DNA of 64,000 nt from Ulva prolifera (taxonomy: Eukaryota > Chlorophyta > Ulvophyceae > Ulvales > Ulvaceae). Numbering within the stretch: position 1 is the stretch's first letter; every line of letters begins with the position of its first letter. Made by a program: the position numbers and the translations under genes. The stretch is taken from NCBI GenBank assembly GCA_023078555.1, contig CM041204.1:3998430-4062429 (forward strand), given 5' to 3'. The notes beneath the pieces are model-generated. The model was given only the letters and a program-made list of their open reading frames with translations. It had not been told where the DNA came from and searched no databases. Positions 10,147 to 21,057 of this stretch are shown piece by piece.

Positions 10147-10446
10147 TCATTCCTTTTCTGAGGGGGCTGGGTGTAGAGGTTCATCAACAGGCGCCGGAAG
10201 AAAAACTTTTTGAATGTATTGAATGTATGCTTGCAACATGTTAAAAGGTGTCGGGTGCTCCCAGGGCTGGTAGGGCTGCTCAGGCAGCTTATGTGGATGA
10301 CTATGGCCTGGGCCATAGTCATCTGCGGTTGTTATAGCTATAACAACCGCAGATAACAATAAATACTCAACTGAGAGATCAATAGATTCATAGATTGCTT
10401 GGACATCTCCAGCCCCACTAGCAAGGATTCTGGACGGCGAAGTCAT
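10147..10446 (-). CDS. Possible small membrane protein
   Basis: A minus-strand frame from the ATG at 10446-10444 gives 99 residues. It has one hydrophobic stretch (VEYLLLSAVVIAITT) followed by a Pro/His-rich part (HPHKLPEQPYQPWEHPTP), an amphipathic AYIQYIQKVFLPA and a polar end PAPSEKE. The composition looks like a real protein, but there is no paralogue or recognised domain. Two adjacent palindromes (10296-10354) lie inside the coding part, which is unusual. It may be one exon of a longer gene or a chance frame. Confidence 0.35.
   Translation of the reverse strand: MTSPSRILASGAGDVQAIYESIDLSVEYLLLSAVVIAITTADDYGPGHSHPHKLPEQPYQPWEHPTPFNMLQAYIQYIQKVFLPAPVDEPLHPAPSEKE
10296..10354. repeat. Two overlapping perfect palindromes
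   Basis: The first pairs 10296-10308 with 10311-10323 (GATGACTATGGCC arms, 2-nt loop). The second is a 34-bp perfect palindrome at 10321-10354 centred on TATAGCTATA. They share the bases ATC. Confidence 0.85.
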
Positions 10447-11093
10447 GATGCATCTCCATCGGGTGGGAGTGCTTTTGCAAGAGCATGCTGCCATGGTGCT
10501 TTCATGCACGACCTGTGTAGTGTGCTGATCGAACACTCAGCTTTGTCCGTGTTATGCATGCCAGTGAGTATGTCAGAGTCAAGTTGCAGGATGAACCAAG
10601 GCTATGCTTCTGTGAACTGCGTCTTTGATAAGTTCACGTGGTACCAAGAGGACTATTTTGAAGCCGTGTTGAAATTTATAATCAAAATGATATGAGCATG
10701 CAAGACTTGGTTGCTCTGTTATGCAAGAACGGTTAAACATGTACATGAGTAGGACTCTCCAGCAGCATGACCATTGATAGGGACACTCAACTGCAGGGGC
10801 AGTGTGTGCATTGTGCACAGCTCTATATATATATGCTAGCCAGTGCACTGCCAGTGCACCACGTGGGGACAACGGTGGCGTGAGCTGCTGCCACCAGCAA
10901 CTTCAAATGACCCACCCATGGCGCACTGCAGTGGTGCGCCTTGACCCCTCAACACCATCAATTGATGGTGTTGCCAGGGCCTCCACATTCACCAACAGGC
11001 CACTCATCTCAAGGCCGTGAAACCAGTCAGCGCAGCAAGTCAATGTCTAATCTGTGTGAAAAGCCATCAGGCTCATGCCATCCTACGGCAAAG
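10447..11093. other. Intergenic
   Basis: No gene is supported. A short plus-strand frame at 10399-10695 overlaps the minus-strand candidate antisense and has no domain. The region ends at the stop of the Cys-rich copy 2. Confidence 0.35.
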
Positions 11094-12629
11094 CTAGCGA
11101 GAGTCTTCAGCACGTTCTTTCCTCAGCTGTCGTGCCTCGCACACGCGGAATATTGCATGAGAAGTCCTGGCCACCGAGTCGGGCAGCTCGCGATTGCTAC
11201 AGCACCTGGAAATTGCATTTCTCCATCTCTGCAGCCTGGTTTCATACTCAGGGGGTCGATCCTCCTGCGCACTTGGCCCGGATGCAGACACAGGAGCGCC
11301 ACCGCCCATGCTGTCCTCTGGTGTGTCGATGTAGTAATCTTCAGAGATTGCGTCGTCCTCATCGTACACATCACTCTCAACAACAACGACGTCATTGTGA
11401 ACGAGGTCTGGTCGTGGGTCCAGCACCAGCCCAAGGAACAGTCGCATCCTGACCTCAATGTCATCGTCCGCCCCTGACAGGAACGCAGGCACGACCACCG
11501 TGTATGCCTCGTCTGCAGTGTCGCCCGGCTCCGTGTAGTCAGAGAATGCGGTGCGTGTAACATCTTTCCGGCCCTCAACTTCGACCAAACGCGTCCCGCG
11601 GCTGGGCAGGGAATTGTCTAGTTCAAGCTCGGTCACATTGCAGGGGCCCCACCCGAGCTGCCGGCCGTCTAGAGCTTCGATCTGGCATCTGCAAACTCCG
11701 AGCGGGTACATGCGGTTTTCAGGACACTCAGGCAGGTACCGCGTACTTGCACAGGATGCTGTCTGGACTGTGTACTGCACAGGGGTGGATTTGCCGCCTG
11801 GTTGCCGCACCCCCCGCGTCCCTGGGGCCGGACACGCGGCCCCTTCGCCTGTGATGTTGGCACAGCCGATGTATGGAGACGGTGCCGTCAAGATCAAGCT
11901 GCTGAACTCCCCGAGCTGGCTGACGGGAAGGTCGTATATGTTCTGTGTGGTGGGGCCGCAGCCCAAATCAAACCTTGGTGCTCCTCCTCGGCGGCCAGAG
12001 CATTTAAACAGTTGGCGGGTGCGGGAACTTGTGCGGCCCTTGCAGTGGCCAGAGCACCAGCCCGTGCTCGTGGTGCAGGAGACCATGGTGCAGTAGGGGC
12101 AGCGTGAGTACCGTGCCGGACGGCGGCGGCCGTGCAGGAGGATGCGCCACGGCCCCGCGCTGCCGCCGCTGCGCGGCCCTCGCAGGTGCCCCATCGCCGC
12201 CTCGAAAGCTGCTTCCTCCGCAGCGGAAGCTGGCCCCGTAACGATTGCGTTGGCCATCACAAACGGCATTGTCGTGTGGTCTACATGCCGCAGGTGCTGT
12301 TCCGATGTGGGGTGGGACAGCTGGCTGTGCTGCGTCCTTGCAATTGGAAGCCTGCCACTGGCAGCCGCGGGGACGCTCGAGCTCCTGGCAAGTGCGGTCT
12401 GTGCATGAGAGGTGTAGGTGCGGGGATGATGTGGCTCGCTGGAAGGCGTGCTGGCCGCGCTGGTGTTGCAATGGGCACTCGTAGTGTTGTCCGTGATGGG
12501 TGGATCTGCGCGCATGCTCTGCCTCATTTCTTGGTCAGCTGCGCTGTGGAGACCGAACGCTGGAACCGCACGGATGAGGCTGACAAGTACGACCTGGAGC
12601 ATGACCTTGAGCTGGAGTTTGCAGATCAT
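11094..12629 (-). CDS. Cys-rich membrane/secreted protein, family copy 2
   Basis: Intronless gene of 511 residues from the ATG at 12629-12627, a start fixed by alignment with the copy at 1074-2552. Hydrophobic residues about 8-25 form a signal peptide or anchor. A Ser/Thr/Pro-rich spacer follows, then the shared cysteine core: CPYCTMVSC, CSGHCKGRT, FKCSGRR, YIGCANI, CPAPGTRGVRQPGG, STRYLPEC, YPLGVCRCQI and GPCNVTELEL. The C-terminal half carries SDYTEPGD, VVPAFLSGADDD, an acidic run and RQLRKERAED. An extra insertion near VLDPRPDLVHNDVVVVESD distinguishes it from copy 1. Function is unknown; the disulfide-like core suggests an extracellular or secretory-pathway location. The copies lie about 8.5 kb apart in the same orientation, separated by LINE debris. 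Confidence 0.8.
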   Translation of the reverse strand: MICKLQLKVMLQVVLVSLIRAVPAFGLHSAADQEMRQSMRADPPITDNTTSAHCNTSAASTPSSEPHHPRTYTSHAQTALARSSSVPAAASGRLPIARTQHSQLSHPTSEQHLRHVDHTTMPFVMANAIVTGPASAAEEAAFEAAMGHLRGPRSGGSAGPWRILLHGRRRPARYSRCPYCTMVSCTTSTGWCSGHCKGRTSSRTRQLFKCSGRRGGAPRFDLGCGPTTQNIYDLPVSQLGEFSSLILTAPSPYIGCANITGEGAACPAPGTRGVRQPGGKSTPVQYTVQTASCASTRYLPECPENRMYPLGVCRCQIEALDGRQLGWGPCNVTELELDNSLPSRGTRLVEVEGRKDVTRTAFSDYTEPGDTADEAYTVVVPAFLSGADDDIEVRMRLFLGLVLDPRPDLVHNDVVVVESDVYDEDDAISEDYYIDTPEDSMGGGAPVSASGPSAQEDRPPEYETRLQRWRNAISRCCSNRELPDSVARTSHAIFRVCEARQLRKERAEDSR

Positions 12630-13310
12630 CTCTGCCAGATGGTGCACCAGGTGCAGCTTGCAGAGCACCCGTTCAATATTAATGTCCCCCGGGGGGACAG
12701 GCTGTAAGGCAGGCTTGGCGACCGCACGAGATACGTATACCTCAAGCTGATTAGAGGCAAATTGAAGCTCTGGGAGGCGCCAGCTGTTGCAGAGTACAGC
12801 ACCTGCAGCAGTACTACTCCGGTGAGTTGTGTTTGGTGCCGCCGGCACGGTGAGTGTGTGCCTATGTGCCTTCAGTTTGCGGCTTGAGGATGGCCATTCT
12901 ATTCCGGAATACACTGAGTCTCGTATGCATGTTGTGGGGGTGTGTGTATATGTACATGTCAAGGCATGCGCTATACATCATGTATGATACATCCGTACGG
13001 AGACAGCCCTGTACACGTACAGCCTGAGTCGGCAGCCAAGCAACGACGCGATGAAGGAAGCGCATGCAATGGTTCCCCCCCCACCCCCCATGACCAGAGA
13101 CTCGCCCCCCAAGCTCAGCCGTATGTAACTGGAGCTGCATGTCAGTGTGGCGCGTGCGCGGTGTTGCCGCCCTCCAAACAGTGATGGACCCTTGAGCTAA
13201 GTTAGCATGTCATACGCGATGTTTGCGCAAACATGCGGCGGCCATATATGTATGTATACAGTGGGATAATGGTCATATGCATCTGATGCAGGGGGCCCCC
13301 CAGCCTGCAA
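12630..13310. other. Upstream region of Cys-rich copy 2
   Basis: The frame of copy 2 stays open upstream to 12962 but has no paralogue support there. No promoter motif is evident. A C-run lies at about 13077-13088. Confidence 0.35.
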
Positions 13311-13614
13311 AGGATCGGCCCGGGCTTGCAAAGGATCGGCCCGGGCTTGCAAAGGATCGGCCCGGGCTTGCCGGGCTGGGGGTTGTTGCGGTCTCGCTGT
13401 TTGTTTGCTGGGCGGCCTTGGCTGCTTGTGCTTCCGGGGCTCGTGCGCCTTGCTGTTGGGCGGGGTTCGGGTGGGGATGGGCGTGTGTCCGGCGCGGGTG
13501 CTGCCGTTGCGTGGGTGTTTTGGTGTGCGCTTCGTGTGGCTTGCTGCGTGGTGTGCGTTTCCCCTGCTTCTTGCTTGCGGTGCTATCTGCCTCGCTTGCT
13601 TTGTCCTTGTAACA
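13311..13614 (+). mobile_element. LINE-B tail with 22-bp tandem repeat
   Basis: The 22-bp unit GCAAAGGATCGGCCCGGGCT is repeated three to four times at about 13307-13376. The following 13397-13614 matches the outer plus-strand tail of the 6602-8335 block and ends TTTGTCCTTGTAACAC. Sequence at 13640-13805 resembles the C-rich 3' UTR seen at 3100-3200 and 60060-60150, so a second, minus-strand fragment abuts it. Confidence 0.75.
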
Positions 13615-14342
13615 CAAGAGGGCAATGCCTGACCACACCCACGCATGCGTGGGTGCACCCCTCCCCACTCGGAGCCCCTAACACACAAACCCCCGCCCCT
13701 GCACGCAGTACGACCCCGCAGCCCGCGGCGCCGCGGCGGCACAAGGTGGCAGCCCAGCCGGCGCCGGCCCAATGCGTAAGCCGCCGGGGGCCCCCCAGCC
13801 TCAAGATCCCAACACGTGTTGTGGCGTGTATGCAGGTCCTGCCATGGTGTGTGTTCCGGTCATTGGGGTCGCTATGGACTGCATGCACAGCTGTGCGCGC
13901 GCTAAGATCGGCTATTGCGTGTGTGCATTGGATTGCATCGGTGCTGATGTGTTTTAAAATCACGCTGCCACGCCATGCAGTCCACAAGAACATTGGTATT
14001 GTTACAAGCTGGATTGCAGCTCACAGACGGCAGCTTCTGTATCTGCAGCTGCTATAGCTACGGAGGTACGTCCACAGACATTGCGGCGCTCGTCAATATC
14101 AATCGTGAAGATTAATCACTGGCAGAGCCCGCCATGCCGAAGGCAGAGCTTGCTGGTGGTGGTGACTGTGGTAGAAGCCACGGCACAGGCGGCTGTGGCA
14201 GTCACTGCTGTGGAGGAGGAGAAAGCTAGCTTTCGTGTGGGACGCAAGATTACTGTGGACCCCAGCGTGTCGCTGGTAGCCACGTGCCACATCCTCATGC
14301 AGGGGGTCACAACAGGCAGGCTCACCTGCACTGTGCTGGCTT

Positions 14343-14390
14343 TTGTTGGTCCTCAGCTGATGTGATATCACACCAGCTGAAGACCAACAA
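14343..14390. repeat. Near-perfect palindrome, 24-bp arms
   Basis: TTGTTGGTCCTCAGCTGATG pairs with the reverse complement ending at 14390, centred on GTGATATCAC, with two mismatches. It lies just outside the minus-strand tail-C copy. Confidence 0.8.
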
Positions 14391-14427
14391 ACCATGGCCA
14401 TATGGCCTCCAAATTGGCTTTGCTGCT

Positions 14428-14516
14428 TGTAAAATAAAAGTGACTCTGAATTTGCTGAGCCGTGTCTGTTGGACATTGACAGCGCCGAGTGAACAGGACC
14501 ACATCTGCCGAATGAG
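14428..14516 (-). mobile_element. Tail-C retroposon copy
   Basis: Reverse complement of the 33815-33904 copy: shared TGTCAATGTCCAA, ACGGCTCAG and a TTTA/TTTTA-rich end. Divergence is considerable. Confidence 0.6.
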
Positions 14517-15790
14517 GCTGTGTGAAGTCACGCCCTGCAGCCCGGCTCTGCTTGTCTGTTGCGCACAAATACATGAGGAGGTGCATGCTGGGCGTAGTGC
14601 ACATATGCTCACCTCCACGCCTGCTGCCACGAAGTGCCGATGATGCGATGCATTGCTGTCACAGCACGGTGCGAGTCGCAAACAGTACACAGGCCACTGC
14701 TGTAAAACAACAGAAAGGTGGTGCAGGCAATGCTGATGCCCAGGCCGTTAAGGAATTGCTGTCAGGCTGCCAGGATGCTGCTAGCCGAGAGACAGTGGTG
14801 CCTGTGCAGCCAGCATCGTTGCCTGCGCCATCTGATCCCATAGGGAACGTCTGACCCAGTACAACCGGGCTGGCAATGACCGCTTCAACGACAGTGTAGG
14901 CCACAGGCCACTGCCATGTCCAACAAGGCCTGCGAACAGGCTCAGAAGATGTCCAAGCGGGCATGTCCCATTTGCAGCGTTTGCCGTGTTTCCAATGGCA
15001 AACGAAGAGTTCATAGCCGAGACGGCTGGAGCGGAGGCGGATGCTGAGGAGCAGAGTCATCTGGTGGAAGGCGAAGTCACTGTGGACCAGAGCGTTTTGC
15101 ATCTGGCCTTCATCTAGCCGTGCCACTGTCATGCCGGGCAACACAGCAGATGGGCTCACCTGCAAGGAGCTGGGCCTTGTCTGACTTGGCTTGGCTGGTG
15201 TGGGCCTGAAGAAGGATGCTGCTGCACTGATGTGCTCGACTGCCAGCCACATGCGCAAGCAGACTTCTCCTTGCTCCTTGCTGCAACCTCTGGTTTATAA
15301 TTCAATTACGTGCCTGATGCCAATAATCTGCGCACGTGGTGATGCAGTGCTGCGCTGTGAGGTGTGCACGGTGCTTGAATGTGTTTTCGGTGCAGGCATT
15401 GGTGATGCCAGCCCTACTAGTAGTAATAGCATGTAGAATTGATCCGAGAATGCCGGGATGCTGCTGGCTCAGAGCCAATGGTGGAGGCAGATGTGCTGGT
15501 GCAGCCAGCATCCTCACCTGCAATGTACGTTTCCTCAGCAGGGCTTCTGCATGCTCCAGTACCAGCGGGCTGACAGTGACTGCTTCGATGGTAGTGAGGG
15601 CGAGACAGACACTGCGATGTCCAAGAAGGCACGCAAGCAGGCTGTGAAAATGGCCAAGCGTGGCCTTGAATCCTATGTCTGTCCCTCTGGAGGGTCTGCC
15701 CGAGATCATAGTTGTGGAGCAGGAAGAAGTTGCACGTGTGAGGGAGGACATCAAGTGTCTCTGGGCCGTCGCCTGGGGTCGAGCCATATT

Positions 15791-17370
15791 GAAAACAGAA
15801 AGGCTAGATGTGACAGGCTGGTCGGGTACAGCATGTTATCATGCGACCTTCTCAAGCCTGTGTATGAACTGTTCACCACTGAAATGTTTTTCGCACCTGA
15901 AGCTGTACCGCAAGCTGATCACGTCCAGCATCCGAGCTGACATGAAGGCTACATCACAACTACCACAATTTACACCAAGGGTCTACATAGTGTGTGTCCA
16001 AGCTGGCAAGATGCGAACTCGCTAAGGCCTGCTGCAGGCCGCCTGCATCGCAGAACTGTCGCCGAGCACCACCAATCCGCTTCACCGTCACCCAACAAGT
16101 CACCACCGCACAGGACAGCGCGGAAAGATTTAGCTGTGAGTCGCTCCAATTCTTATCAATTGAGCTGGAAACTCGTGGCTCATGCCTTGCGCGCGGCGCT
16201 TCACGAGCAACACGATTAGCCATTTCTCGGTGACGGAACCGTCTTACAAGAGTGCACATGTTTCTGGACCGTGTTTTTGAAAAACAAAAGGCTGAGTGCT
16301 CACTCGTATGACTCCCTGTCACGGCCTTGCGAGGGGAGCACCACTCTTCCCTTGGGTCTTGTGAAAGTGCCGGGGTGAGCACTGCTCTCGCTGTCCCATC
16401 AAGCCGTGTCACGTCCGTCTTCAATCACCACATCCAAAGGCAGTGCGTCCAAAATCAATGTACCCCCTCCTAGATGCACCATGCTTCCCCCAACAGGCTG
16501 CAGACACCCTCGACTTTCACTAGCATCGCTCATGTTGCCGAACCTCCAGGAGGTTAACTGAGGTTTTTCCTGTGAAATGCATCAACCACACGAATTCAAT
16601 GGTATTTTGGCCTTGTGCTCCCTGACATGCAGTGTGCACATTGATCCGGTTCTTCTGCAGACTCTTCGGCGCTGGTCAAGGATGTCATCGCCTCGCGTTT
16701 CACACCACCCCAGGTGTGCCATTGCAACAGACTGATGGAGTAGCAACGGCTAAAAGCATGTTGCCGGCATCGGGCTTGCTGCTTCACCACACAGAGTGAG
16801 CTGGTGTTGCTGATTCCACTCCGGTGCATCGCAGGCCAGTGCCAGGGAGCTGGTCTGCAGCCACTGGGAGCCGCCCACATGAGCACAAACGAACATCAGC
16901 ATGGAGCTTCTGAGTGGGATGTGAGCCCTGGCAAGACCCAGAGTCGACAATGCTTCGGTTTGTTGTACTGGAGCTGCTCACACCAAGCTGCAGGTGCTAG
17001 CACGAGCGAAGTGCACCCGTGACAACAAGTGCCTCAGGTACTGACATGCTGATGTGCATGGCCGCTGAGGCAGGACGTACATCAGCGTACACGGAAAACA
17101 ACATGCTGCAGTAGAGGCTGCAGTGGCACGTCGCCTCCGTCAGGCCTGCGCAAGGCCTGCAATGTCGGCTTTGCTAGACCGCCTGTACGAGACGTTGATT
17201 CTGTTGAGACCATCGACAAAGCGGGCGCAGCCACAGATCTAGATCCTGCAAATTCGCTTCTGAAGCAACACCGATGCAGAGCATGGCCATGCATGGGTGT
17301 GCATTGAACGGCCTTTTCGGTGGAACGAGATCGAACGACGCGTCGCATCGGTTGCGTCCCTTTCCGGCTC
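15791..17370. other. Intergenic upstream of LRR gene A
   Basis: No gene is supported. Several overlapping frames under 160 codons occur on both strands without domains. No recognisable promoter element is seen before the LRR start at 17371. Confidence 0.35.
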
Positions 17371-19918
17371 ATGATTCTGCTTCGACACCATGAACAGCCG
17401 GTGCTTGCTTCAGAGCGTATTTGTATGATATACACGTCGAATGACGCATTCACGGCTAGTGTCAGCAGGTTCGCCAAGAAGTTTGGCCTTGTTGTACTCT
17501 CTCGAGTGTCGCTTGCGATGTGCGTGCGCGACTCCGACAGCCCTGTGTGCTTGACGCCCTCCTCGCCTCTGGCCCTCCCACCTGGTGCACTAGTCTTCTA
17601 TGACGTTGTTGATCCGCACATCGTGTCTCGGAGTCGTGTATTGTTGTGCATTGCCGAAGCCGGCGGGGACGCGAGGCTGCCCGATGCGGTGACAGTGTCT
17701 GACTTCAAAATCTGGATGGCCGCAAAGCTATGCCCAGAAGACGGCGAGAAATATCGAAACTTGACATTCGAGTCTGTATGCAAGATCCTCACGGTGCTGG
17801 TCGCTTTGTCAGTTTGCCAAACATCCCCCCAGACACGCCATCATCGTACTGTTGTGTGTCCTGACCAGCCCTCGCAGGCCTGAACCTCAACGTCGATGCA
17901 AAGATTGCAAGTACATCCAGGTAGCGGACGTTTTGGATGACTTGGACATGAATGAATGGGTCCAGCTTGCCGCAGACCACCTGGTCAGCCAGCTACCTGG
18001 AACACCGAAGTGGGAGCACCGGGGCAAGATGAACGCTGATGACCCTCGCGTGCTTCGCGGCATCCGAGCTCACATGAGCGCCTTGTCACAGATGCCAGAG
18101 CACGCTCAGCACCTTGTCCTGGCAACAGTCGCTCGGCGCCCATCGTACCAGTTTCCTCCATACCTGCACATCCTGCTACAGCTCGAGCTGGACGACATGC
18201 CCACATCACTGCAGGCCAGGATCATTGCAGCGGCCGTCACCCCATGTAAGAGCCTGAGGACGCGCCTGGTGGATGAGTCTATGATGTTCTTGGACGCTCT
18301 GCACCTGATCCGGAACTCTCCCCCGCATCTGCTATCACTGGAAGTCCTGGATGGAAGCTGGTCAGAGCACTTCCGGTCTCAGGGGGCGAACTGTCTCACC
18401 AAAGCACTGTTGCACCACTCAGGGCTAACCAGCCTCGTCCTGGGTGCCCCTTGTAACAGCAGAAGGGTTCTAAGGAAGCTTGGCAGAGTCTTGTCCCGCC
18501 TGACATCCCTCCAGTCCCTGCAGCTTGGCACCAAAGAACCGCTCAGCCGCTGCCCTGCAGACGTCTTGCCCATCCTGCGCAAAACTGTGAATTGCATGCC
18601 TCGGCTGGAGAGTCTCTCACTTGTGCTAAATCTGGGCGACAAGCCCAAGTGGAACGAAGATGTCCTCCCTGACCACTACCTGGCCGCCACCCTCAGGGAA
18701 ATTACAGCGCTCACCTCTCTCCACATCCTTGTCCATCCGCCATCATTTGGATATGATGACTTTCTTGATGCTCGGCACTTGCAGCTGCCGCATCTCAGCG
18801 ATTTAAGCATAGAGGTCAACCGCCCTGCCTGGGCGACAATCCTGCTAAGCCACCTTTCTGCCCCGCTCACTTCCCTGACGATTGCAGCAGCTATCCGACC
18901 GGACTGCACGAAGCACTATTGGCATGACGCTGTCACGCTCGAGGGAGTCGGAGCTGCTGTGGCCAGGTTTCAACAGCTGAGGCACCTGCGCACCCCCGAT
19001 GCCTCGAACTTCATGATCACATGGCCCAGTCAGGCGCTGGCCTTAATGCTGACGACGGTGACGTCACACCGGACTGTGTTGCAGCAGCTGCACACTCTCG
19101 CGATCACAGTCAACGCGACGGAGTTGCAGGTGGCATCGCCGTCACTGGCTTCAGCCATGCCTGGCCTGCGCTCCCTGTCGCTGTGCGTGCAAAGCATCAG
19201 TGTGACCAGTACCATCAGCATCACGCCGGAGCAATGGGCCGGCATCTGCACGCACATCAGCAGGCTGCAGCTACAAGAGCTGGCACTGTATCTGTATGGG
19301 CATGGGCCCCGTCTCTCGGATCTGTCCCCCCTCATGTGCTTGACATACCTGCTGATCAGCGGGACTCGAATGCGTGGTTATAGCGGCTTTCCGTGGGGCG
19401 CACGCGACATTCCAGCACTCGCTGAGATGACTCAGCTGAAGTGCTTAGTGTTGGAGACGACTAAGCTGGACCCGGAGCACTTGAACTATCTCATGCCACG
19501 CCTCGCGGCGTTCCCAGTCCTCACAGCCCTCTTTATCGGGTGGCAGGACCCCTCAGCCATGGTGGCCGCTTTCCCATCACATGGGCGGGTGGCTCCATGG
19601 CCCATGTTGCGGCGGCTCGGTTTTGGGATTGATGCATTTACCGGCTCCAACGGCAGCACTGACGTTGCCCGAGCGTGCGTGCTGCTCGCCCGTGCTGCGT
19701 GCAGCCTGCCAGCCCTGCAGCACCTTTCTGTGGCACTGCGAGTGCAGTGTCGTGGATACATGAGTGGCAATGGTGAGAGCGTGGACGAGGCCCTGCTTGA
19801 GCCACCGCACCTGGAGCAATACCTGTGGCAGAGCGCAGCAAGAGCTGGCGTGTCCATGTCATTCAAAGCCGGTCTGGGCATCGATCTGGAGGCGCTCTGG
19901 ACCAGAGGCATCGCGTGA
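17371..19918 (+). CDS. Leucine-rich-repeat protein A (2 exons)
   Basis: CDS join(17371..17793, 17921..19918), 806 residues. The acceptor at 17919-17920 (ATCCAG) and its phase 0 match the paralogue at 31316-33730. Exon 1 encodes about 141 residues with LPPGALVFYDVV, IAEAGGDARLPDAV and VSDFKIWMA; I do not recognise this domain. Exon 2 opens with WVQLAADHLV and continues as at least a dozen irregular leucine-rich repeats (LTSLVLG, LTSLQSLQLG, PRLESLSLVL, LRSLSLCV, LQELALYL, LKCLVLET). No signal peptide or membrane span is present, so a cytosolic protein-interaction role is likely. The first ATG of the frame was taken as start; an upstream exon is possible. An AT-rich 3' region follows at about 19990-20040. 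Confidence 0.82.
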
Positions 19919-19987
19919 CTGAAACGGAACAGAATAGTGGGGTGCGAAGCTTCTGGAAGCCTGTGTACACATGTGAGACTTTTGCAT

Positions 19988-20042
19988 GCATTAAATTTTT
20001 TTAATTTTTAATTTTTTAATTTGCATGCATGGTTAATTTGCA
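19988..20042. other. AT-rich tract downstream of LRR gene A
   Basis: TTAAATTTTTTTAATTTT continues into TTTGCATGCATGG and a second TTAATTTGCATG. It stands out in GC-rich surroundings about 70 nt past the stop. It may be involved in 3' end formation, but that is a guess. Confidence 0.4.
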
Positions 20043-20448
20043 TGTATGGTCATTCGCAAAGTGCACATGATGATCATATGAAGTAGATCGGACATCCTTC
20101 GGCCGTCGTCCCTCAAGCACTGCCAGTGCGTGGTATTCCAAGGCATGCAGCTATACCTTGTACGCTTTGACGCCAACACCCTAGGCCTCCTGTGTGCAGG
20201 TTTCAGTGTGAAGGGTCTTCACAGAGCCCGCGCATTGACATGTTCTCCACGCATGGCTGTGACAGGATCAGGCGGCAGCCCGATGGGGCTTGTAATCGAA
20301 GCAGTGGCTTAGTGTGCTGGCCAGGTCTGAGGCCGTTGCGGTTTTGCCGAGATCGAAGGAAGTCGTTTGTTGTGGTCAAATGGTGTAGCTCCTGGCATTG
20401 CAATGCATGGTGCACATGGGGATCCCGCGTAGATCGCTGCACATTTGT

Positions 20449-20600
20449 TGCAAGGACAAAGCAAGCAAGGCACGTAGCACCGCGAGCAACAACCAGGGGG
20501 ATCGCACACCCACGCAAACAGCCAAACGCAGCACACAGCAGCACACCGGGGCTACGCAGCGGTGTGCCGGGCAAGCTGCAGCCATGGGTGTGCTGTACAG
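20449..20600 (-). mobile_element. LINE-B tail, minus strand
   Basis: Begins on the plus strand with GTTGCAAGGACAAAGCAAGC, the reversed LINE-B end, and continues as the GTAGCACCGCGAGCAAC core. Possible duplication GCACATTTG/GCACATGTG at both ends is imperfect. Confidence 0.65.
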
Positions 20601-20973
20601 CACATGTGAATCTGGGGGTGGGGTGGGGTTTGGGCCTGGGGCGGCCCCCGGCAATCGGGGTGCCAGAATGGGCGGCCTTGGGCAGCAGTGTATTGGGCGA
20701 AGCCCTGTTGTACAGCGACAGGCGTTGAAGTGTTGGATGCTGTGAAGTTGTGTGTGGGCCGTTAACAATTGGGTTTGTGTGTGCGTGTATGGGTGTGTGG
20801 CCATCCTGGTATGTGCTTGGCGGTCTGCGAATCTGTATCGTTTACTGAGAGCGTCAGGGGCCCTGTGCGCGTGACAGCTGTGTTGTGTGCGTGGGTGTCT
20901 GGGTGTGTGCTTGGTCTGCTTACTTCTTTCGCGGTGCTGCCCCCCTTGCCACCTTTATCCTTGCAACACAGCA
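20601..20973 (+). mobile_element. LINE-B 3' UTR copy, plus strand
   Basis: Matches 34796-35110 over most of its length (GGCAGCAGTGTATTGGGC, GTGTGCTTGG, CTTCTTTCGCGGTGCTGCC) and ends ATCCTTGCAACAC. It abuts the previous tail head to head. Confidence 0.75.
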
Positions 20974-21057
20974 GCACACCCACGCAACGCCAGCACCTGC
21001 GCTGGACACAGCCACACAGCCACACACAAGCCCCCACGCTTAAGCCCCCAATATTGC

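Larger units (their letters stand above)
14080..15790. repeat. Diverged repeated segments, no intact gene
   Basis: Segments at about 14110-14340 and 15030-15180 share ACTGTGGACC and GGCTCACCTGCA-bounded stretches. Segments at 14755-14965 and 15440-15660 share CCAGGATGCTGCT/CCGGGATGCTGCT, a GTGCAGCCAGCATC core and GATGTCCAAG. All frames are broken or short. This looks like an old, internally duplicated element or pseudogene of unknown type. Confidence 0.5.

Noticed and set aside
16300-16440. Similarity between 8490-8640 and 16310-16420
   Set aside because: Weak, patchy similarity; not enough to call a repeat family by eye.
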